A stretch of DNA of 35,509 nucleotides from a virus: positions 1 to 35,509 of IMG/VR virus record IMGVR_UViG_3300008517_000347. One strand, given 5' to 3'. The translations under genes and the position numbers were made by a program. Positions 1 to 7,791 of the stretch are shown piece after piece; position 1 is the first letter of the stretch, and each line of letters opens with the position of its first letter. Below the pieces are notes generated by a model that saw nothing but the letters and a program-made list of their open reading frames with translations, did no database searches and was not told the origin of the DNA.

Positions 1-90
1 GGCGAAGATCTTGACAAGCTTGAGAAAATGATTAGACGTGTAACAGCGGTAGCTAAGTTGCGAAAGCTGAGTGAGAAGAACAGAAAATAG
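1..90 (+). CDS. C-terminal end of an unidentified protein (partial)
   Basis: An open frame enters from the left edge and ends at a TAG whose last base is position 90. Only 29 residues are visible. They are highly charged (many Lys, Arg and Glu) and look helical, ending in KNRK. No function can be assigned. The stop codon's final G is also the first base of the tRNA-Ser acceptor stem, so gene and tRNA abut with a one-base overlap. The frame is open across the whole visible part, but the fragment is short, so confidence is moderate. Confidence 0.55.
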   Translation, partial: GEDLDKLEKMIRRVTAVAKLRKLSEKNRK

Positions 91-180
91 GTGAGTTGTC
101 CGAGTGGCCGAAGGTGTTCGCTTGGAAAGCGAATGTGCCCCAAAAGGGTACCGGGGGTTCGAATCCCTCACTCACCGCCA
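90..180 (+). tRNA. tRNA-Ser (anticodon GGA), CCA encoded
   Basis: The acceptor stem GGTGAGT (90-96) pairs perfectly with ACTCACC (170-176), followed by discriminator G177 and a genome-encoded CCA (178-180). The anticodon stem TTCGC/GCGAA flanks the loop TTGGAAA with anticodon GGA at 124-126, which reads UCC and UCU serine codons. A long variable arm (about 134-153) is typical of class II serine tRNAs, and the T arm carries GGTTCGAATCC. The encoded CCA means a mature 3' end without host CCA addition. Phages commonly carry such tRNAs to supplement host decoding. The gene sits directly between a protein stop codon and the IMPDH/GMPR-family gene. Confidence 0.95.
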
Positions 181-194
181 GTTAGAGGGGTATA

Positions 195-1223
195 ATGAAA
201 ACTGCACTGTCGTTTGATGATGTCTTATTGGTTCCTTCCTACAATGATGTGGCTAGTAGATCTGATGTATCTCTAGACACTGAGGTAGCAGGGATACACC
301 TGCGCACGCCTATTATAGCTGCTAACATGCCCTCGGTGTGCGAGTACGATATGGCAGATGCTATGGGGTATCTAGGGGGTATAGGCATCGTTCATAGAAT
401 GCAGCCTATCCTTAGGCAGTGCGACCAGGTAGCCCAGAATGTCATGTACAATACCGGTGCAGCTATTGGTATTGGAGACGACTGGCAGGAACGAACGGAA
501 AGCCTCTTAGGGGCAATGGCTAACATCATTTGTTTGGATGTTGCTCATGGTCACCAAGAGCGTGTTATGGAGGTGGCTCTAGAGTTCCTAGACCGCTATG
601 ACTCCTCCCTCATCATTGGGAACATCGCCACGGCAGCAGCAGCTGCAGACTTCGCAAACCAAATCTCCCCCATTGACCACTCCAGGGTAGCCCTGAAGGT
701 GGGCGTGGGTGGTGGATCTGTCTGTACAACTCGCATCAAGACTGGGTTTGGTATGCCCACCCTCCAGTCCGTTATGGATGTGTACGAGGCTCTAGACGCT
801 ATGGACTCCGAGATTAGCATCATTGCTGACGGCGGCCTAAAGTCCAGTGGGGATATTGTTAAAGCTTTAGCTGCTGGTGCAGATGCAGTCATGCTAGGCA
901 GTCTTCTTGCCGGAACCAAAGAAGCCCCAGGAGATGTCATCAAGGATGATAAGACCGGGCTCAAGTACAAGGTATACCGAGGCGCGGCATCCTACGGAGC
1001 TAAGGAATCCTTTTCCGGGGCGACAGAGTACGTGGAGGGCGCAGAGCGCCTAATAGACTACAAGGGTGCCGTCCAGAAGACTATTACGTCCCTAAGAGAC
1101 GGAATCAGCTCTGCTCTCACCTACTGCGGCGTGGACAACCTCACAGACCTCTGTGACGAGTCTGAGTTCGTTCGAATCACTGAGGCAGGCTTCAAGGAGT
1201 CTATGCCCCACGGAATCTTCTAA
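195..1223 (+). CDS. IMP dehydrogenase / GMP reductase family protein
   Basis: The 342-aa protein has the (beta/alpha)8 barrel of the IMPDH/GMPR family. The start reads LSFDDVLLVPS, the active-site loop is GVGGGSVCTTR with the catalytic Cys at residue 177, the phosphate-binding segment is IIADGGLKSSGD (about 209-220), and a later segment is YRGAASYGAK (261-270). There are no CBS domains, and the length matches GMP reductase (about 345 aa). The SVCTTR loop looks GMPR-like, whereas KVYRG followed by a Ser resembles IMPDH, so the direction of catalysis (IMP to XMP, or GMP to IMP) cannot be decided. Either way it acts in cytoplasmic guanine nucleotide balance. An AGAGGGG ribosome site lies just before ATG 195. 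The stop TAA shares its last A with the next ATG. Family assignment is firm; exact activity is not. Confidence 0.9.
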   Translation: MKTALSFDDVLLVPSYNDVASRSDVSLDTEVAGIHLRTPIIAANMPSVCEYDMADAMGYLGGIGIVHRMQPILRQCDQVAQNVMYNTGAAIGIGDDWQERTESLLGAMANIICLDVAHGHQERVMEVALEFLDRYDSSLIIGNIATAAAAADFANQISPIDHSRVALKVGVGGGSVCTTRIKTGFGMPTLQSVMDVYEALDAMDSEISIIADGGLKSSGDIVKALAAGADAVMLGSLLAGTKEAPGDVIKDDKTGLKYKVYRGAASYGAKESFSGATEYVEGAERLIDYKGAVQKTITSLRDGISSALTYCGVDNLTDLCDESEFVRITEAGFKESMPHGIF

Positions 1224-1897
1224 TGACTGACATCGTTTGCATCTCTGACACCCACACCTATCATAAGCGGGTTACGGTCCCCGAGGGGGACATCCTGGTC
1301 CACGCGGGCGACTTCTGCGGCAGAGGAGACCCCTTAGAGGTTGGGCACTTCTTAGACTGGATGGAGTCCCTCCCGCACGAGACTAAGATTGTAGTTCCAG
1401 GCAACCACGACATTTGCGTGGCAGACGACCCCCAGGTGCGTATACAGTTTGAGTACTCTGGTATCCACCTCCTTATAGACGAGTCCGTTACCGTAGCAGG
1501 TCTGAAGTTCTATGGAGTCCCCTGGACCCCTGACTTCTTCCCCGATACGTGGTCGTTTCAACATTGTCAGGCTGGTTGCACCCCTGAAGAGATCTGGGCC
1601 AAGGTCCCCGAGGATACGGACATCTTGGTCTCTCATGGGCCTCCTTACGGCTGCGGAGATCAGATTACCCCTATATTCAGCCAGCATCTAGGCAGCAAGC
1701 CTATGCGGGATCGGATTGAGGAACTGAAGGGAAGCCTACGCTACGTCATCTGCGGGCACATTCATGGTAGTTACGGCAGGCAATGTACGGATTCTACCGA
1801 CCCCAACGGGATTGAGGTGATTAATGCCTCCATAAACACGGAGCACTACATGCCTACGAATGCTCCAATAGTATTGAAGGTGGACGATGGCCGTTAA
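1223..1897 (+). CDS. Calcineurin-like metallophosphoesterase
   Basis: The 224-aa protein has the full set of metallophosphoesterase motifs in order: ISDTH (D9, H11), HAGDFCGRG (D30), VPGNHDI (N61, H62, D63), LVSHGPPYG and ICGHIHG. These residues bind a two-metal centre that hydrolyses phosphomono- or diesters. The spacing and the HGPPYG motif resemble small stand-alone MPPED-type phosphoesterases. The substrate is unknown; cyclic nucleotides, nucleotides or nucleic-acid ends are possible. Its start overlaps the stop of the nucleotide-metabolism gene by one base and its end overlaps the deformylase gene by 11 bases, so the three are probably co-translated. Confidence 0.88.
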   Translation: MTDIVCISDTHTYHKRVTVPEGDILVHAGDFCGRGDPLEVGHFLDWMESLPHETKIVVPGNHDICVADDPQVRIQFEYSGIHLLIDESVTVAGLKFYGVPWTPDFFPDTWSFQHCQAGCTPEEIWAKVPEDTDILVSHGPPYGCGDQITPIFSQHLGSKPMRDRIEELKGSLRYVICGHIHGSYGRQCTDSTDPNGIEVINASINTEHYMPTNAPIVLKVDDGR

Positions 1898-2390
1898 GCA
1901 AGTAGTATTTTATCCAGGCAAGGTGCTCAGGGAGAAGTGTACAGACATAGAGGACTTCACCTCCGAGGAGTTCCTGACCCTGATGCAGGACCTAGCAGAC
2001 ACTCTAGCCGCTTATGGTGCCCTCGGCCTAGCTGCCCCCCAGATTGGGGTGCCTAGGCGCGTCTTCGTTACTAACGTGGAGGGACAGCTTCATTACTTCA
2101 TAAACCCCCAGATTGTCCGCAAAGAAGGCAGTATTACTACCAAGGAGGGCTGCCTCTCTTTCCCTGACGTGTTCGAGAGAATCGAGCGTTCTGCAGAGGT
2201 GAGCATTGAGGCAATAGACGCCGACGGCCAAGAGTTCAAATGTGAACTAGACGGAATGGACGCCGTGGCAGCCCAGCACGAGTATGACCATTTGGAGGGA
2301 GTATTATACATTGATAAGGTCTCCATCCTGGCCAAGAAGATGATGTTGAAGAAACTTAGCAAATTCAAGAAGAAGTTCAACATCAAGTAA
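1887..2390 (+). CDS. def: Peptide deformylase
   Basis: The 167-aa protein carries all three deformylase motifs: GLAAPQ (47-52), EGCLS with metal ligand Cys89 (87-91), and HEYDH (131-135), whose two His and Glu complete the Fe/Zn catalytic site. It removes the N-formyl group from nascent peptides. Length is normal for the compact phage and bacterial forms, and it ends in a Lys-rich tail that could help ribosome contact. Phage deformylases are well known, especially in marine phages. Here the gene lies next to a tRNA and an S4-like protein, suggesting a small translation-support group. The start overlaps the preceding phosphoesterase gene by 11 bases. Confidence 0.95.
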   Translation: MAVKQVVFYPGKVLREKCTDIEDFTSEEFLTLMQDLADTLAAYGALGLAAPQIGVPRRVFVTNVEGQLHYFINPQIVRKEGSITTKEGCLSFPDVFERIERSAEVSIEAIDADGQEFKCELDGMDAVAAQHEYDHLEGVLYIDKVSILAKKMMLKKLSKFKKKFNIK

Positions 2391-2409
2391 TTGCTATTGG
2401 TATCATCCT

Positions 2410-2781
2410 ATGCTATTCTTATTCTGTATAGGTGTACAAAAAGGTATGATCAAAATAGGCTGGCCTACGCTGCAAAAGCAGGTGAATGCTCAGGTCTGGC
2501 GCGTTCTGGACTTGAGCGGACTTACGAGAAGCACTCGTGAATCTAAGAATTACACCAGGTCAGGCTTTGTGTTTCTGAACGACTCGTGCATAACTTCGCT
2601 CAGACATACCGTTACGATAGGTGACCCTTTCACCTTGGAACTTAGATTTCCTAATGGTCGTATAAAGGGAGCTGAAATCATGTTGGTTCCTACCAACCGA
2701 CTCGTCAAGAGAAAGCCCAGAGAGATGTCTCCGGGTACCAATCCTTACCTCAACGATCCTGAAAAGTATTTCTACAAATGA
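2410..2781 (+). CDS. Small basic protein with an S4-like RNA-binding segment
   Basis: The open frame gives 123 aa from ATG 2410, but ATG 2446 (codon 13) is also possible; the first 12 residues are hydrophobic and the recognisable fold starts after Met13. Residues about 27-80 resemble the S4 RNA-binding domain of ribosomal protein S4: a helix with VLDLSGLTRSTRE, then a strand-turn segment SGFVFLNDSC (a V-x-hydrophobic-N element), then a VTIGDPFTLEL end resembling the 'xPGD' edge of S4. The tail is Lys/Arg-rich. The match is by eye and weak in the middle. If real, it binds structured RNA and would fit beside tRNA and deformylase. It ends in an ATGA overlap with the next gene. Confidence 0.6.
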   Translation: MLFLFCIGVQKGMIKIGWPTLQKQVNAQVWRVLDLSGLTRSTRESKNYTRSGFVFLNDSCITSLRHTVTIGDPFTLELRFPNGRIKGAEIMLVPTNRLVKRKPREMSPGTNPYLNDPEKYFYK

Positions 2782-2960
2782 ATACTCCTTATGTACCTAA
2801 GTTCCGCTGCGAGTACTGTGGTGAGACTAAAGACGCGATTGTGGAAGGCGAACAGGGAATCTTTATCCCCTGTCAGTGTAAAGAAGCTAAAGAAGGCCGA
2901 GACCGGGACCACTACCTTGCTATGGAACGACGTAAGCAAGCTAGGAGATCTCAGCGATGA
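2778..2960 (+). CDS. Small Cys-motif protein, putative zinc knuckle
   Basis: This 60-aa protein starts in an ATGA overlap with the upstream stop. It has CEYCG near residues 11-15 and CQC at about 33-35, an arrangement that could bind one zinc ion, followed by an acidic then basic helical tail ending KQARRSQR. The function is unknown; such small proteins can bind nucleic acid or protein partners. The other open frame over the same stretch (2791-2988) was rejected because it has no Cys pattern, no ribosome site and no overlap coupling. About 34 bases separate this gene from the next. Confidence 0.6.
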   Translation: MNTPYVPKFRCEYCGETKDAIVEGEQGIFIPCQCKEAKEGRDRDHYLAMERRKQARRSQR

Positions 2961-2994
2961 TGCTTTCTATTTATTTAACTACAAGTGAGGGACA

Positions 2995-3684
2995 ATGGCT
3001 ACTAATTTAGGTGACTTGAAGAGGAAGAGGCGACAGCCCGATCCACGTAAGATTAAGAAACACTCGGACATTATGCGACGAACTGCTTCCAGTTTGGTCG
3101 TTGGTGGTGGCCGAGAGCGAACAGAGACTGGCTTTAGAGTGCCAGGCTTCCAGGGCAAGACTTTCGAGACGTACTTTGAAACTATGCTAGCAAAAACATC
3201 TACGCCAGACTATAAGCACGAGAAGAAGGATCGCACTATTCGCATCCTCTCTGGTGCGTTGTTTGTCCTCAAGGACGATGGTAATGGAGAGACTCAGCAC
3301 ACGGCTATTGCTGGGGATGAGGTTTCCCTAGAAAGAGGCACTACCTACCGCCTGGCTACCTCCAAGGAGAATGTAGAGTTCTTCGTTTGTCAGAGCGCAA
3401 AATATGCGGCAACTCTTGAAATCATTAGCGACAGTGCTTTTGTGACACAAGAAGTTCCAGAATATCTACTAGAGGACCCAAGCGTTGCTGGTAGAATGTA
3501 CAAGAGCACAGGACAGGGCCAGACCCGTCGTCGTGGCTCCAAGGCTAAGCAGCAGCTGATGGCAATGAAGAAAAAGACTATTGCCATCACTGAAGAGCCA
3601 ATTCCCGGTCGCCAGGGCGACGTGACCGCTCAAGTTAATCCTGGTCCTTCTCACGGCAAGTTCGACACTGAGGGTGCTGGTTAA
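2995..3684 (+). CDS. Cupin-like beta-barrel protein, possible virion component
   Basis: The 229-aa protein has a basic N-terminus (KRKRRQPDPRK) and then a region (about 55-150) with the rhythm of a cupin barrel: a lead segment ending YKHEKKDRTIRILSG, then ALFVLKDDG, then AIAGDEVSLERGTTYRLAT, which matches the 'G-x-hydrophobic...G-D-x-hydrophobic-x-x-P/G-x-G-x-x-H/Y' pattern. The second cupin metal motif is not clear, so it may be structural and not enzymatic. The C-terminus is Arg/Lys/Gly-rich (TRRRGSKAK) and looks disordered. It stands right before the long Ala/Lys-rich gene and portal, so a head role is possible. A GAGGGAC ribosome site precedes ATG 2995. Confidence 0.65.
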   Translation: MATNLGDLKRKRRQPDPRKIKKHSDIMRRTASSLVVGGGRERTETGFRVPGFQGKTFETYFETMLAKTSTPDYKHEKKDRTIRILSGALFVLKDDGNGETQHTAIAGDEVSLERGTTYRLATSKENVEFFVCQSAKYAATLEIISDSAFVTQEVPEYLLEDPSVAGRMYKSTGQGQTRRRGSKAKQQLMAMKKKTIAITEEPIPGRQGDVTAQVNPGPSHGKFDTEGAG

Positions 3685-3689
3685 ATGAA

Positions 3690-5501
3690 ATGAGTGAACC
3701 TTTCCTATATCTTGAAGACCTTATTAAGGCAGAAGTTCCTAAGCCTCCAAAAGAGATTGGGGGAGGAGCCAAGGCCCCTGGTGCGCGCATGACGCTGGCT
3801 GGAGGGCCTAAAGCTACTCCTAAGGTAAGCGACAAGGCACAGGCCCTTGCCTCAGGTCCAGCCAAGGATATAGGCGGAGGTGTAGCTCCCCCCGCGCAGC
3901 AGACCTTAGCTCAGAAGAATCCAAACCCAGCACCTCTTCCAGCAGCCAAGGCAGCCGCTACACAGACGTATGAGTACTGGTCTGGTGATGGCGCTCCTCC
4001 TTCTTCCGGTGGATGGGAGAAGGGTCCCGAGGGTGGTTGGCGTCGTCCAGAGGGATCTGGTAGCGGAGGCAACAGCGAAGCAGACCACTTGATCGCGGAC
4101 ATGAAGCCCGCCGAGCCTGAGGATCCTGCTACAGCCCAGAAGCAAGCCCAGGAGCCCGACAAGAAGCTTGTCTCCTCAGGAGACCAGGAATCAGCGCCAG
4201 TGTCCTCCTCCGCTGAGAAGATTGAGCAAGCTAAGCAGGGAGCGGCCCCTACTCCTCCCGCGTCCGCAGAGGCCAAGAAGATTGCCAAGGAAGAGAAGAA
4301 CGTTCATAAGGAAGCAGAGAAGAAAGTCAGGGCTGAGGCCAAGAAGGCAGCTGACAAGGAAGCTAAGGAAGCAAAAGCAGATGTTTCTGTTGGTGCTGAC
4401 GGCAAGCCTAAGGGCAAGCCCGCAGACACCAGAAGCGCAGACGAGATTGAGATGGCCGCTGGAGCACATAAGAAGGCAGCCCGCTCCATGCTTAACGATA
4501 TGCAGGCGCACCTAGACTCTGGTGAAGTGACTGACCCAGAGGATAAGAGGCACTTAGAGGCTACTATCAAGGTTTTGGAAAAGCAGTCCTCTATGCCTGG
4601 AGTACCAGGCAAGGATGACACAGCTAAACTCAAGCTAGCCTCTCAGATTGCTAAGCAGCATAACGTAAAGCCTCCTAAGCCAGAAGGCGACGAAGAGCCC
4701 AAAGAGCAGGTCTCCAAGACTCCGAAGACGAACTACGGCGCAGTCTTTGATGCAGGCAGAGCAGCAGGCGAGCGCGCAGGCCATGCCGCCGCTACAGCGG
4801 AGGGCGCTGGGGATCTAGGCGCAAGTGTGCTAAGCTATGGTACTAGTGGTGCAGTCAGGGGTGGCCACCGTCTTCTCCAAGGAAACGAGAAGAAGGCAGC
4901 CACTGAAGCAGCTCCTAAGAAGGCTCCAGCAAAGGGAGCAGAAGTAGAGCAGTCGTCGATGAAGACAGAGAAATCTTTACCGCTATATATAGATCTAGAC
5001 ATACTCAAAGCAGTTAATGCCCCTAATGTGGGCCATACTACTCCCTCAGAGAGCCGTGCAAGAATAAAGCACGAGTCTTCCTATGCGAAGCGTCCTGTTG
5101 GTGTAGCTAACGAGGGTATCGTCACCGAAGACGACCCCGACGAAGGAAAGGAGTGGAAGCACGATGATGCGGATGCTGTTGAAACTTCTGTCGATCAGAA
5201 GCTTAAGGAAAAGAAGAAGGATGAAGAGGAGACAGAAGAGGAAACAGAAAAAGCCCTCCTAGCCGACCCTTCGTCTCTCCTCAAGTCCCTTAACACTGAA
5301 GTACGTTCGGAACTCAATAAGGTTCTTCCTTCTGACATGGAGACCGCCTTTATGGTAGATGTTCTCCAATACGACCCTGCTCTTGTGTCTAAAGGCCAGA
5401 AGCACATTATGGGCAGGGACCGTCACCTCTTTAATGAGTGGATGCAGGGCCGCCTATCCAAGTCTATCTCTTCGCTAACTGAGAGGATCGTTATCAAATG
5501 A
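3690..5501 (+). CDS. Large Ala/Lys/Pro-rich protein upstream of portal, function unknown
   Basis: The 603-aa protein is mostly low complexity. Residues 21-30 and 59-68 are a short repeat (KEIGGGAKAP and KDIGGGVAPP, each followed by a TLA). Residues 94-120 form an aromatic Gly/Trp motif containing SGGWEKGPEGGWRRP. Residues about 180-260 are Lys/Glu/Ala heptads likely to be helical. Then follow a middle segment TEKSLPLYIDLDILKAVN and an acidic stretch. The last about 80 residues (LLADPSSLLKSLNTEVRS onward) look folded. Its N-terminus, PFLYLEDLIKA, resembles the LYIDLDILKA segment and similar motifs in neighbouring proteins. It may be an internal head or scaffold-type component, but this is inferred only from position. 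It overlaps the portal gene by ATGA. Confidence 0.7.
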   Translation: MSEPFLYLEDLIKAEVPKPPKEIGGGAKAPGARMTLAGGPKATPKVSDKAQALASGPAKDIGGGVAPPAQQTLAQKNPNPAPLPAAKAAATQTYEYWSGDGAPPSSGGWEKGPEGGWRRPEGSGSGGNSEADHLIADMKPAEPEDPATAQKQAQEPDKKLVSSGDQESAPVSSSAEKIEQAKQGAAPTPPASAEAKKIAKEEKNVHKEAEKKVRAEAKKAADKEAKEAKADVSVGADGKPKGKPADTRSADEIEMAAGAHKKAARSMLNDMQAHLDSGEVTDPEDKRHLEATIKVLEKQSSMPGVPGKDDTAKLKLASQIAKQHNVKPPKPEGDEEPKEQVSKTPKTNYGAVFDAGRAAGERAGHAAATAEGAGDLGASVLSYGTSGAVRGGHRLLQGNEKKAATEAAPKKAPAKGAEVEQSSMKTEKSLPLYIDLDILKAVNAPNVGHTTPSESRARIKHESSYAKRPVGVANEGIVTEDDPDEGKEWKHDDADAVETSVDQKLKEKKKDEEETEEETEKALLADPSSLLKSLNTEVRSELNKVLPSDMETAFMVDVLQYDPALVSKGQKHIMGRDRHLFNEWMQGRLSKSISSLTERIVIK

Positions 5502-7255
5502 GTAACGACTGGAACGACACGTTCTCTGCCTGGAATGACCAGACCAAAGCAGTTCCTGCTATGGTAAGGGACCACATTAATAAGTCTCGAATGAAGCCAG
5601 AAGAGGCGGCTCGTGGAATGCGTTCCATGATGTTCGACCCACTGGCCATTCAGTATGCTATGGGATTCAAGGACCGTAAGTACTCCCTTACCTACGATGT
5701 TCTTAAGCGAATCCCTCACCAGGTTTCCGTAATCTCCGCCATCCTTCAGACTCGTTGTAACCAGGTTGCTGCGTTTAGCGTACCTTACCGTGCTTCTAAG
5801 AGTGTTGGCTTTGTTATTAAGCATAAGGACCCCAGCCACTTGACCACCAAGTCTGAGCAGGAGTTCATCAAAGACTTAGAGCGATTCATTTACAACTGTG
5901 GCTACGACAAGCCAAACCCACACAACAACACTAAGCGAGACGACTTCGAGAGTTTCCTCAAGAAGATTGTCCGCGACTCCCTTCAGTACGACCAGGCGTG
6001 TGTCGAGGTCATCCCTGACCGCCGAGGCAACCCCTATGAGTTTATGGCTGTTGATGCGGCTACGATTCGCATTGCCGCTGTAGACACCCCCTACGGTCCT
6101 AATGAAACCTGGAAGGGCCGCTCCCAGAACTACAGTGGACGCATGCTGGCAGAGCTGGACGCAGAGCCCAACCGCCACCCATACCGCGCTTTGAAGCTCT
6201 ACGAGGGCACTAAGTTCGATAAGAAGGCAGACTTCGTCCAGATCATCAATGGACAGATTGAAAACGTATACACCCGTGAAGAGCTTATGTTCGGTGTTCG
6301 TAACCCGCGTACCGACATTTACATCCAGGGCTACGGCTATGGAGAGCTTGAGCAGCTTGTAACTACTATCACCGCTCACCTCTACGCAGAGGAATACAAC
6401 CGTCGCTTCTTCAGTCAGGGCTCTGCCCCTAAGGGCATCCTGAACTTCAAGGGCGACTCCATGACCCCCGACCAGTTGGAAGGTTTCCGCCGTCAGTGGA
6501 GAGCCAACCTTGAGGGTGTGGACAACTCCTGGAGAACTCCCATCCTCCAGTCTGAGCAGGGTGTTGAGTGGCTAGACCTGAACCCAACCAACAAGGACAT
6601 GGAATACGGTTCGTGGTTGGAGTACCTAATCAAGATCACTTGTGGTGTGTTTCTTATCGACCCAGCCGAGATTAACTTCGACCTTAAGGGCGGCGTACAG
6701 CAGACTCCTTTGTTTGAGTCTTCTCAGGAGTGGAAGCTCAAGGCATCTCGTGACCGAGGCTTGAAGCCTCTCCTTCGTTTCATCGCGAAGCAGATCAACG
6801 AGAACATCATCAGCCAGATTGATGACCACTTCGTATTCGACTTCGCAGGACTTGAGGAGCTTACCGAGCAGGAGAAGCATACGCTTCGCACCGAGCAGGT
6901 TTCCTCCTACCTCACTCTGAACGAGGTCCGTCGTTCCGATGATCTCCCTGATCTAGAGCATGGCGACCTTCCAATGAACCCAGCGTATCTCCAGGCTATG
7001 CAGCAGAGAATGGCTGAGGAGCAGCAGAAAGACCAGATGGAGCAACAGAAGGCCCAGATGGAAGCTCAGCAGGCTGCACAGGAGGGTGCCGCTGGCGGAG
7101 AAGGCGGAGGAGAAGGAATGGGAGAGGCCGAGGATGAGGTAAATGCACCTCAGTACAGCGACTCTTTCGGAAAGTCTCTTGCCGTAGTACAAGGTGACAA
7201 GTACTTGGAGATTGACCTTAACGATTTGGATGACTGGAAAGACAGCATCGGATGA
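5498..7255 (+). CDS. Portal protein
   Basis: The 585-aa protein shows the phage portal pattern: an early region IPHQVSVISAILQTRCNQVA, typical of the portal helix where the polypeptide samples 'I-x-x-x-I-x-x-R-x-x-Q', then YDQACVEVIPDRRGNPYEFM, a crown/wing region with VDAATIRIA, and the segment YGYGELEQLVTTITAHLYAE followed by FFSQGSAPKGIL, which is very characteristic of SPO1-like and related portals. The C-terminal about 80 residues are Gln/Ala/Glu/Gly-rich. The protein would form the dodecameric DNA channel at the head vertex. The final segment contains FGKSLAVVQG and KYLEIDL, similar to motifs in neighbouring proteins. It overlaps flanking genes by ATGA on both sides. Confidence 0.93.
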   Translation: MSNDWNDTFSAWNDQTKAVPAMVRDHINKSRMKPEEAARGMRSMMFDPLAIQYAMGFKDRKYSLTYDVLKRIPHQVSVISAILQTRCNQVAAFSVPYRASKSVGFVIKHKDPSHLTTKSEQEFIKDLERFIYNCGYDKPNPHNNTKRDDFESFLKKIVRDSLQYDQACVEVIPDRRGNPYEFMAVDAATIRIAAVDTPYGPNETWKGRSQNYSGRMLAELDAEPNRHPYRALKLYEGTKFDKKADFVQIINGQIENVYTREELMFGVRNPRTDIYIQGYGYGELEQLVTTITAHLYAEEYNRRFFSQGSAPKGILNFKGDSMTPDQLEGFRRQWRANLEGVDNSWRTPILQSEQGVEWLDLNPTNKDMEYGSWLEYLIKITCGVFLIDPAEINFDLKGGVQQTPLFESSQEWKLKASRDRGLKPLLRFIAKQINENIISQIDDHFVFDFAGLEELTEQEKHTLRTEQVSSYLTLNEVRRSDDLPDLEHGDLPMNPAYLQAMQQRMAEEQQKDQMEQQKAQMEAQQAAQEGAAGGEGGGEGMGEAEDEVNAPQYSDSFGKSLAVVQGDKYLEIDLNDLDDWKDSIG

Positions 7256-7755
7256 AACATAAGCTAGCCTATAGGACGACCTTTCATGGCCTTCCTATCT
7301 CAATTGAGAATAGGGCTGGCTCGACCAGGCACTGGTATGACCCGGAGGCAGACGAGCACGGGACTACCAAGCAACTACACCCCTACGGATATGTTAGGGG
7401 TACATTAGGGCTCGATGGGGATGAAGTAGATGTCTACCTGGGACCAGAGAAGGAATCCGATAAGGTTTTCGTTATCACCCAGATGAAGAGATTTGAGTTC
7501 GAACAGGTAGATGAACAAAAGGTAATGCTAGGTTTCCCAGACGCTGATAGCGCCAAACATGCCTATACACAGCACTTTAATGATGCCAGGTTCTTTGGTG
7601 ATATGAAAGAAATGACAATGGACGAGTTTAAGAACAAACTAGAAAAGAAGAAAGGTAAGCTTATCAAGTCTGAGAAGCTGTACCTGAAGAAGTCTATTGT
7701 TGATAGTAATATCCCCGGTAGACCGAATCTCTATCTAAATCCTCGAAAAGTATGA
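7252..7755 (+). CDS. Stand-alone inorganic-pyrophosphatase-like (InPase) domain protein
   Basis: Residues about 8-130 of this 167-aa protein match the phage InPase domain known from polyvalent proteins: HGLPISIENRAGSTR (12-26), YGYVRGT (45-51), DGDEVDVYLGP (55-65), which parallels the D-x-D-x-x-D metal site of inorganic pyrophosphatase, VFVITQ and DEQKVMLGF. In known elements this domain is thought to hydrolyse a phosphoanhydride or nucleotide-like substrate; its real substrate is unsettled. The C-terminal about 30 residues (LIKSEKLYLKKSIVDS) lie outside the domain and resemble short motifs in nearby proteins. The gene follows the portal through an ATGA overlap. Family recognition is by motif only, but fairly clear. 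Confidence 0.78.
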   Translation: MKHKLAYRTTFHGLPISIENRAGSTRHWYDPEADEHGTTKQLHPYGYVRGTLGLDGDEVDVYLGPEKESDKVFVITQMKRFEFEQVDEQKVMLGFPDADSAKHAYTQHFNDARFFGDMKEMTMDEFKNKLEKKKGKLIKSEKLYLKKSIVDSNIPGRPNLYLNPRKV

Positions 7756-7791
7756 GAATAAGTGATATACTACAAATGGAGTATACTCTAA

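Noticed and set aside
2791-2988. Alternative 65-codon frame over the small zinc-knuckle gene
   Set aside because: The other frame starts in an ATGA overlap and carries a Cys pattern; this one has neither.
4168-4515. Arg/Pro-rich 115-codon + frame inside the 3690 gene
   Set aside because: It is a shifted reading of the Lys/Ala-rich main gene, which explains its composition.
5423-6379. Antisense frames across the 3690 and portal genes
   Set aside because: They mirror well-supported genes, show no ribosome site context or family motifs, and no other gene in the window is on the - strand.
7763-7775. TATACT-like element before the DUF5661 gene
   Set aside because: No acceptable -35 at the right distance; the gap is only 36 bases inside a continuous operon.
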